From Candidatus Binatia bacterium (GTDB lineage: Bacteria; Desulfobacterota; Binatia; HRBIN30), in the NCBI GenBank assembly GCA_026415395.1, contig JAOAHD010000022.1, positions 1 to 41,858 of the forward strand: a stretch of DNA of 41,858 bases, in the 5' to 3' direction. The notes beneath the pieces are model-generated. The model made no database searches. It saw only the letters and a program-made list of their open reading frames with translations, and was not told the DNA's origin. Numbering within the stretch: the stretch's first letter is position 1; each line of letters begins with the position of its first letter. Below are positions 36,467 through 41,858 of this stretch, one piece after another. The translations under genes were made by a program, and so were the position numbers.

Positions 36467-38020
36467 ATGCGCGAGGTTCCGTTTGCGCCCATCGACACCC
36501 TAGAAGGAACAGAGGAGTTTCCAAGGTTTTGGACCAAGGAAACACTTCACCAAGTCGTCGAGCGAGTTCTCCAAGGGTATAAACTGATCGTCGTTTCCAA
36601 CCGTGAGCCGTACGTGCATCGCCTCGAAGCCGGTCGAGTGGTATGCGAGCGGCCGGTCAGCGGCCTCGTAACCGCTCTAGAGCCGGTCATGCGGGCGTGT
36701 GGGGGCACTTGGATCGCGCATGGAAGCGGCAACGCCGACCGCGAAGTTGCCGACGAGCACGGTCGCGTGCCCGTGCCACCTGAAGCACCAAGCTACACCC
36801 TGCGGCGAGTTTGGCTCAGCAAGGAAGACGAGCAAGATTATTATTACGGCTTTGCCAATCAGGCGCTCTGGCCGCTTTGCCACATCGTTTTCCAGCGCCC
36901 GCTGTTTCGTACCGAGCACTGGAATGCCTACCGCCGCGTAAACCGGCAGTTCGCGGAGATCATCCTCGAAGAGGCCCGCGATGCCGCTAGCATCGTTCTC
37001 ATTCAAGACTATCACTTCGCCTTGCTTCCCCGAATGTTACGTGAAGCGGATTCCAAGCTGTTGATTGCTCAATTCTGGCACATTCCATGGCCAAATCCGG
37101 AAGCATTCCGAATTTGCCCCTGGAGCGAGGAAATCCTCGACGGGCTGCTTGGGAACGATCTCCTCGGATTCCACATCCGATATCATTGCCAGAATTTTCT
37201 CGAGACCGTAGCTGCGACCTTGGAGGCTCGCGTCGACGACGAACAGTCGCGCATCTCGCGCCGCGGGCAAACAACCTTTGTCCGTCCGTTCCCCATCAGC
37301 CTCGACATCGATGCCATGAGCGAAGAGGCACGCTCGCCTGTGCTTGCGGAGCGCACGGAGTCGCTCCGCAAGGAGCTCGGGCTGCAGGATCAGCGAGTGA
37401 TTCTCGGGGTCGACCGCATCGACTACACAAAGGGCATTCCCGAGCGACTTCGTGCGTTCGACCAGCTCTTGCAAAAGCATCCCGAATATCGCGGGCACGT
37501 CACCTTCGTGCAAATCGGGGCACCGAGCCGCAGCCACATTCCCACGTACAAGGCGCTTGCGGCGGAGCTCGATTCGCTGGTCGCCGACATCAATTGGAAG
37601 TATGCAAGCGGCCGCTGGACTCCGGTGGTTTACCTAGACGTTGCCCATTCTGCGGAAGAAGTCCTCGCGTTTTATCGACTGGCCGACGTCTGCGTAGTCA
37701 GCGCGCTGCACGATGGGATGAACCTCGTGGCCAAAGAGTATGTGGCGGCGCGTCCTGATCTGGACGGCGTTCTTGTGTTGAGCCGCTTTACTGGGGTGGC
37801 GCGCGAACTCGAGGAAGCGATTCAAGTCAATCCGTACGCGGTCGACGAACTCGCTGACGCTCTTCACTTGGCACTCAACATGGACCCGAACGAACGACGC
37901 GCTCGTATGGCCGCGTTACGCGATACCGTGGCGCGCAACAGCATTTATCGTTGGGCCGGCAAGATCGTGAGCGCCATGGGGCGGATTGCCGCGCGGCGCC
38001 GTTTCGAAGGGACGCTGTGA
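36467..38020 (+). CDS. otsA: GT20 trehalose-6-phosphate synthase-like glycosyltransferase
   Basis: Transfers glucose from a nucleotide donor to glucose-6-phosphate. A 517-residue product, ATG 36467; a TTG 12 codons earlier is possible. The GT20 blocks are VVSNREPYVH, ACGGTWIAHGSG (acceptor-loop Trp), YYGFANQALWPLCH, IQDYHFALLP (Asp), VDRIDYTKGIPERL (Arg and Lys contacting phosphate and donor) and HDGMNLVAKEYVA. The opening SNREPYVH and RPVSGLV segment differs from E. coli OtsA and somewhat resembles other GT20 members such as glucosylglycerol-phosphate synthase. The overlapping otsB-like gene favours the trehalose assignment, but the acceptor is not proven. Confidence 0.87.
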   Translation: MREVPFAPIDTLEGTEEFPRFWTKETLHQVVERVLQGYKLIVVSNREPYVHRLEAGRVVCERPVSGLVTALEPVMRACGGTWIAHGSGNADREVADEHGRVPVPPEAPSYTLRRVWLSKEDEQDYYYGFANQALWPLCHIVFQRPLFRTEHWNAYRRVNRQFAEIILEEARDAASIVLIQDYHFALLPRMLREADSKLLIAQFWHIPWPNPEAFRICPWSEEILDGLLGNDLLGFHIRYHCQNFLETVAATLEARVDDEQSRISRRGQTTFVRPFPISLDIDAMSEEARSPVLAERTESLRKELGLQDQRVILGVDRIDYTKGIPERLRAFDQLLQKHPEYRGHVTFVQIGAPSRSHIPTYKALAAELDSLVADINWKYASGRWTPVVYLDVAHSAEEVLAFYRLADVCVVSALHDGMNLVAKEYVAARPDLDGVLVLSRFTGVARELEEAIQVNPYAVDELADALHLALNMDPNERRARMAALRDTVARNSIYRWAGKIVSAMGRIAARRRFEGTL

Positions 38021-38826
38021 GCGAGCTCTTGGCCGGGCAACCGCGTGAGCAACTGCTCACCCATCTCGCCGAGGCCCGCGGCTTGTTTTGCTTTGTCGAT
38101 TACGACGGCACGCTGGCCCCAATTGCACCGCGGCCCGAACTTGCGTTGCCAGAAGCGGGCGCCACGCAGGTCGTGCAAGCTCTCGCTGCCCTCCCTAAGG
38201 TGCACCTGGCCATTGTCAGCGGCCGCCGAGCCGACGAGGTGCGACAACTTCTGCCAGCGTCAGGGGCCTACTACGTCGGTGTGCACGGCGCTGAGGTCGT
38301 CGACCCAACAGGAGAAAAGCTGTTCTTGGAGGAGCCGAGCCAAATCCAGCATTGGCTCGAGCGTGCGCGCGAACTTCTCGAGCCTGCCATCAAGAATTCC
38401 GAAGGCGTTTGGATCGAAGATAAGATATTCGCCCTGGCCTGCCATACACGCCTTGCTTCGGAGAACTCTCGACACCGCGCTGAGCGGGCAGTGCGCTCCG
38501 TCTACGAGCGGCTTCGACTCGAGGGTGCTCCCTTGCAGCTTGTCGAAGGCAAGCGTGTGTTGGAGTTCCGTTCCAAACACGTAAACAAAGGACGCGCCGT
38601 GCTGTGGTTGTGGCAGTCGCGCGCGCCCGACTTCGTGCCGCTCTATGCTGGGGACGACGCGACCGATGAGGACGCGTTCAGTGCACTTGCAGGGCAAGGT
38701 GTGACCATTCGTGTCGGTGCGGAATCCGTTGTCACCCGAGCGCACTATCGGATCGCAACACCAAAGGACCTCGTCGCCTTCCTGCGGGATCTCTGGTTCG
38801 CTCGAAAAGCCCGCCCTTCGAGCTGA
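38017..38826 (+). CDS. otsB: Trehalose-6-phosphate phosphatase
   Basis: Dephosphorylates trehalose-6-phosphate. GTG 38017 overlaps the otsA stop as GTGA; an in-frame extension into otsA is rejected. The 269-residue HAD-IIB protein has motif I FVDYDGTLAPIAPRPE, the sugar-binding IVSGRRADEVRQLLP, GVHGAEVVDP, an EDKIFALACHTR cap-domain block, LEFRSKHVNKGRAV and the metal-binding GDDATDEDAF. These match OtsB in order. The tight coupling with otsA gives a complete de novo trehalose route next to TreS. Confidence 0.93.
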   Translation: MSELLAGQPREQLLTHLAEARGLFCFVDYDGTLAPIAPRPELALPEAGATQVVQALAALPKVHLAIVSGRRADEVRQLLPASGAYYVGVHGAEVVDPTGEKLFLEEPSQIQHWLERARELLEPAIKNSEGVWIEDKIFALACHTRLASENSRHRAERAVRSVYERLRLEGAPLQLVEGKRVLEFRSKHVNKGRAVLWLWQSRAPDFVPLYAGDDATDEDAFSALAGQGVTIRVGAESVVTRAHYRIATPKDLVAFLRDLWFARKARPSS

Positions 38827-38830
38827 TGGG

Positions 38831-38874
38831 CTCCGGCAAATCGGAGAGGTCGCGCTGCCCGAGCAAGATGCTCA
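38831..38874. terminator. Short convergent spacer with two small hairpins
   Basis: The 45-base gap between the otsB stop and the transporter stop holds CTCCG/CGGAG (38831-38846, 6-base loop) and a GAGC/GCTC pair (about 38861-38873, 5-base loop) touching the transporter stop codon. They could act as a shared terminator for both directions. No T-run follows, so the assignment is weak. Confidence 0.3.
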
Positions 38875-40692
38875 AGGCAACAGGGCAGCTCGCGCATAAA
38901 TCGCCAGGCTCAGCAGCACGAACAGCGCCAACAATAACTTCGTTATCGCGCGGATCCACTGCATAGGCGTGAAGGTTGGGTCGACGTCGTTCCGCAGGAA
39001 GGCAAAGGCGACAACCGACTGCGCGCACCCGATGTGGGTCCAGCATCCGCCGAGGGCGTACCCAGCAATTTGTGCCATGGCGAAGAAGCGAACCAGTTGA
39101 ACCTCGAGTTGGTGCAGCGCGTGGGCAGCAAAATCGGCAACCACGTTGTTGTCGAGCAGCGCGGAAAGGACGGTAGCCGCGAAAAACTGGATCCAGGCGA
39201 CGTGCGCCTCGCCCAGGGTGGCGATGCCGTGGCGGAGCAGCGCTTCTAGGTGCTCAAAGAACCCCGCGGCTTGCATGAGAGTGATCGAAAAGAAGAGCGG
39301 CAGCAGGAACAGATATTCACGGTATTCATGCCACGCCTCCCTGAGAGCCAGCCGGCGCATCCGCGGCAGGTGCCAGATCCCGGCAATCGCGACTGCAAAT
39401 CCCGCGAAGGAGGCATAAAACAGCCGGAACTGGTGGTTCAGCGCATGCGCGACAAGCAAGGCTACAAACGGGACAAAGGCCAACATGCCGATCCTTTGGG
39501 TGTGCACCCGACGTCGTCTTGTCTTCATCAGCAGTTGGCGCACCGGGATTTCGGCCTCGCGGGCGGCTGCTCGGTCACCGGCCGCGGCATGACGGTAGTG
39601 GTCGTCAAGGGCTCGGGCCAATTCTTCCTCGAGAAAGGCTCCCAACAACCGGTGCCGCACTTCCTCCGGGACCTTTTCGACCACGAGCGCCAGACCCAAG
39701 GGGACACCGTGCTGCAGCCGTTTGACGACCGCCTCGAAGCGATCGCCCAACTCATCAGCATGCGCTTCAACGAGTTCGATCGGCGTGAGCACCTCTCCGT
39801 GTCGTTCCGCTTGCAGAAACCGGACGTCAGCAGCGTGGCGATCCAGTAGGTCGAGTTCGCGCCACGCCACCCGCTTCCCGCGCAGGCGAGAGCGTAGACT
39901 CCCTGCCACGATCAGATAGCTGGCTAGCGCCAGAGGGGCGCAGTACTGCAAGAAAAACGCATCGTTCAGGCGGGGATGGAGATTTGCCCGCATGATCAAG
40001 TTCGGGGGCTCTCCATAGGCTAGCCACATGCCGCACACAGTGGTGATCACGGTGGACACCATCACCGCGTAGCGAACGTCCTTCAAATCGGCGTCCGCAA
40101 GAAACAAGATGATCACAAGCACCCGCAACGTCAGTCCGATCATCGACACGCCGTCGAGAATACCGGAAGCGAGAGCGACCAGTGCCGTGATCGAAATCAC
40201 CGTCGGTACGACAGCACCGCGATTCCAGCGGAGCAGGCGAAAACTAATGCTCTCGAGAAGTCGCGTTTGCGAAATCACGGCGACAAAGAAGGTGAGCCCG
40301 AGAAGAAACAGCATGGTATCGACGTGGACAAGGTGGTCGAGTGCCTCAAGGGTGCTCAAGTGCGCCACGACCTCCCGGAACAGGTGGCTCCAACCCTCGC
40401 GCTGCACCACTTCGCGCAACTCGGAGTCGTGCCACCAAACACCCCAGAAAGTGGCGGAGATCACCAAGGCGGCGCCATAAGTGAGGGCGTTTTTGTCGAG
40501 GCGGTAGCGGATCGAACCGAACACAAAGAGGGCGAGGACCGTGGCCAGCATTTCCACACCGAGCAGCCAAACCGGCAGTGGCGTGATGTGTCCGACAACC
40601 CCCACGCCGGCAGCAACGGTGGCAGAGCCAAACAGAAACCAGTGTGGGGAGAGCTCGATCAAATCTGGCGACTGAGGGGCATGCTCGCTCAT
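38872..40692 (-). CDS. NhaD/IT-superfamily ion transporter with large hydrophilic insert
   Basis: A 606-residue integral membrane protein from ATG 40692; a GTG 23 codons upstream is the alternative. Two halves of about six spans each show the IT-superfamily pattern: SGILDGVSMI (about 176-185) and YGEPPNLIM (226-234) in the first half, LSALLDNNVVADFAA and GGCWTHIGCAQSVVAF in the second. NhaD sodium/proton antiporters carry similar D-N and G-x-PPN motifs. Between the halves, residues about 270-400 form a charged, helical insert that is not membrane-like. Na+/H+ exchange is the likeliest role; arsenite or dicarboxylate transport are alternatives. It is convergent with otsB. Confidence 0.8.
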   Translation of the reverse strand: MSEHAPQSPDLIELSPHWFLFGSATVAAGVGVVGHITPLPVWLLGVEMLATVLALFVFGSIRYRLDKNALTYGAALVISATFWGVWWHDSELREVVQREGWSHLFREVVAHLSTLEALDHLVHVDTMLFLLGLTFFVAVISQTRLLESISFRLLRWNRGAVVPTVISITALVALASGILDGVSMIGLTLRVLVIILFLADADLKDVRYAVMVSTVITTVCGMWLAYGEPPNLIMRANLHPRLNDAFFLQYCAPLALASYLIVAGSLRSRLRGKRVAWRELDLLDRHAADVRFLQAERHGEVLTPIELVEAHADELGDRFEAVVKRLQHGVPLGLALVVEKVPEEVRHRLLGAFLEEELARALDDHYRHAAAGDRAAAREAEIPVRQLLMKTRRRRVHTQRIGMLAFVPFVALLVAHALNHQFRLFYASFAGFAVAIAGIWHLPRMRRLALREAWHEYREYLFLLPLFFSITLMQAAGFFEHLEALLRHGIATLGEAHVAWIQFFAATVLSALLDNNVVADFAAHALHQLEVQLVRFFAMAQIAGYALGGCWTHIGCAQSVVAFAFLRNDVDPTFTPMQWIRAITKLLLALFVLLSLAIYARAALLP

Positions 40693-40861
40693 CGCTTCGT
40701 GTCCGCAAACAGTGAGGCAGCGTTTTACCAAGGGGCCGAAGGGGAAGCTACTAGAGGTCACGGCCGCCGGCTGGTGGGCTAGCTACCTCGGCACCTTCTG
40801 CAAACTAGTGGTGAAACGATGCCCCTTGATTCGAGGGATGCGTCGGCACCCAAATAGAGGG

Positions 40862-40914
40862 GCGAATCCTTGTCTCCGGCCGGAACGTAGGGGCGACGTA
40901 TGCGGCGCCCCTAC
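40862..40914. repeat. Dispersed palindromic repeat element, copy 1
   Basis: A 21-base leader (40862-40882) precedes an imperfect 28-base inverted repeat at 40887-40914. Its arms begin GTAGGGGCG and differ at two positions of 14. The leader matches that of copy 2 at 15 of 21 positions. The GTAGGGGCGACG core resembles palindromic dispersed repeats that I recall from several bacterial phyla. No transposase is nearby. Confidence 0.7.
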
Positions 40915-41806
40915 GGGGTCTCAAAGCCCTCTCGGGGAATGAGTACCTTCGGGCAACAGAAGGATAAACCTCCACCCAGGGCGGAGAACCAGAGCCTAAC
41001 CAGTTCCATTCTCGCCTGGGCGCCGTGCTTTCGCTCAGTGGTTGGTTCTACCCTACCCCCCGAGAGACCGCACAAAACCTCAGGTGGGAGGGGACCACAA
41101 ACCTCGATCCCGGGGGCCTGAGCGGCCCCGCCCTCAGGGGGTGCCCGCGCTGCGGGCTCGCCATGACCCATAGGCAGGGCACCGCGTGCCTAATTCTGAC
41201 TGTCAATCCTCGCTCCCCAAACGACCAGGATGCGGGATAACAAGTTCCAATTTATACCCGAAACCTCCTCCCCGACCGGGCCCCCAGGTGAGGGGCCGGT
41301 AAAGCGCAGCCGCCGCCTCCCAGAGAGGCACAGGGACCCGGATGACTCTCGCCACCCACCTGGATCTTAGGCTCAAACCCAGATCCCGTCGGTGCTTCTC
41401 CCTCCACACCGGACCTCGGGCCGCCCTTGCTAGCAACATGGGGGGGCGACTGGCCCTACGGAACCATGCCGGACGCTGGCGGTACCCCGCAATTCTCCTG
41501 CGGCCTCGGCTCCGGACTGGCTCCGGAGTCGGCGGTCCCAACAGCAGGTGCCGGGCCGGCCGGACCGGCGGGGGCAATCTCTCGTCAGAGCTCGACCCCG
41601 CAATCGGGGCCGTCTTTCGGGTCGGACCTTGGGCCGAGAGTGCGAAACCCCTCTCGCACCACCTGTGCCGCTAACCGCCACATTCTAGCTGATGTTTCCA
41701 GTCTGCAACGGCAAGGTGGACCCTCATCCGCCAACCTCTCCTTTCGGGTGCCCCACAAAGACCACGGTGTTGCATGATCCGGCGCTCTTTCTCCGACCCT
41801 TCAGGA

Positions 41807-41856
41807 GCGAACCCGTGCCCTTGGCCGTGTAGGGGCGACGCATGCGTCGCCCCTAC
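41807..41856. repeat. Dispersed palindromic repeat element, copy 2 (perfect palindrome at window end)
   Basis: The same 21-base leader type (41807-41827), then a perfect 28-base palindrome at 41829-41856 with 14-base arms starting GTAGGGGCGACGCA. The window ends two bases later. The direct orientation of leader and palindrome relative to copy 1 shows that the repeat is longer than the palindrome itself. Confidence 0.75.
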
Positions 41857-41858
41857 GG

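Larger units (their letters stand above)
40693..41858. other. 1.1-kb region without a supportable gene, rich in GC hairpins
   Basis: Open frames here (for example 41203-41577 minus) have Arg/Pro-rich low-complexity translations typical of spurious GC-rich frames, and none has a recognisable domain. The stretch holds two copies of a palindromic repeat element (separate entries) and hairpins at 41113-41129 (GGGGCC/GGCCCC), 41143-41157 (GCCCGC/GCGGGC), 41275-41300 and 41640-41659 (GTGCGA/TCGCAC). I could not match it to RNase P RNA, tmRNA or SRP RNA by their conserved cores. It may be a decayed region or an unrecognised non-coding RNA. Confidence 0.6.

Noticed and set aside
41240-41340. Signal-recognition-particle RNA-like segment (CAGGTGAGGGGCCGG)
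   Set aside because: The conserved apical core of SRP RNA (the GGAAGGAAGCAG region) is absent.
41203-41577. Arg/Pro-rich 124-codon minus frame near the right edge
   Set aside because: Typical spurious GC-rich frame: no ribosome site, no domain, low complexity.

Overview
The window is about 42 kb of GC-rich bacterial DNA, dense and mostly operonic, with no tRNA, rRNA, CRISPR array, transposase or phage gene that I could see. Housekeeping genes include prolipoprotein diacylglyceryl transferase, enoyl-ACP reductase, an rsmD-coaD fusion and a membrane pyrophosphatase. Together with a secreted protein built from Myxococcus-type and disintegrin-type cysteine repeats, they suggest a didermic, deltaproteobacterium-like lineage (Myxococcota, Desulfobacterota or Candidatus Binatota-like). 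That assignment is an inference from gene content and composition. The left edge cuts a gene, and the right edge stops within two bases of a perfect palindromic repeat whose sibling lies about 0.94 kb upstream. This is consistent with a contig ending in a dispersed repeat.

Region 1 (1-22325, all minus strand) is a long run of tightly packed genes, many with ATGA, GTGA or TGATG overlaps. Read 5' to 3' it holds: a DUF4124 protein, an ISOC2-like isochorismatase-fold hydrolase, a small membrane protein, a GT-C-like membrane protein, a cupin/SDR/GT2/SDR/SDR/cupin sugar-nucleotide block, a polyprenol-phosphate-mannose synthase-like GT2, a GT4 glycosyltransferase, two giant paralogous GT-C proteins with long C-terminal extensions (HEAT-like in one), a methyltransferase, an NTF2-like secreted protein, an unknown secreted protein, a eukaryote-type phosphomannomutase, ManC and an NTF2-like lipoprotein. 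The chain phosphomannomutase, GDP-mannose pyrophosphorylase, polyprenyl-phosphate-mannose synthase and GT-C transferases is a coherent route from mannose-6-phosphate to mannosylation on the far side of the membrane. Several functions occur as diverged pairs: RmlC-like cupins, extended SDRs, GT2s, GT-Cs and NTF2-like proteins. After a separate promoter with a palindromic operator, the strand ends in a large secreted disintegrin-repeat protein that runs off the window.

Region 2 (22642-32878, mostly plus strand) holds core genes: yqgE, fabI, lgt, a yceH/DUF480 gene, a membrane-embedded M28 peptidase, an in-frame rsmD-coaD fusion, an aspartate-type aminotransferase, a divergently placed AMMECR1 gene (minus) and an unusual H+-pyrophosphatase.

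Region 3 (33045-40692) is a trehalose module. A trehalose synthase-maltokinase fusion (minus) is transcribed divergently from otsA-otsB (plus), followed by a convergent NhaD/ion-transporter-like gene with a large hydrophilic insert. The maltokinase half has lost the metal-binding DFE motif seen in active enzymes. Region 4 (40693-41858) is over 1.1 kb without a supportable gene. It carries two copies of a palindromic repeat element and several GC-rich hairpins.
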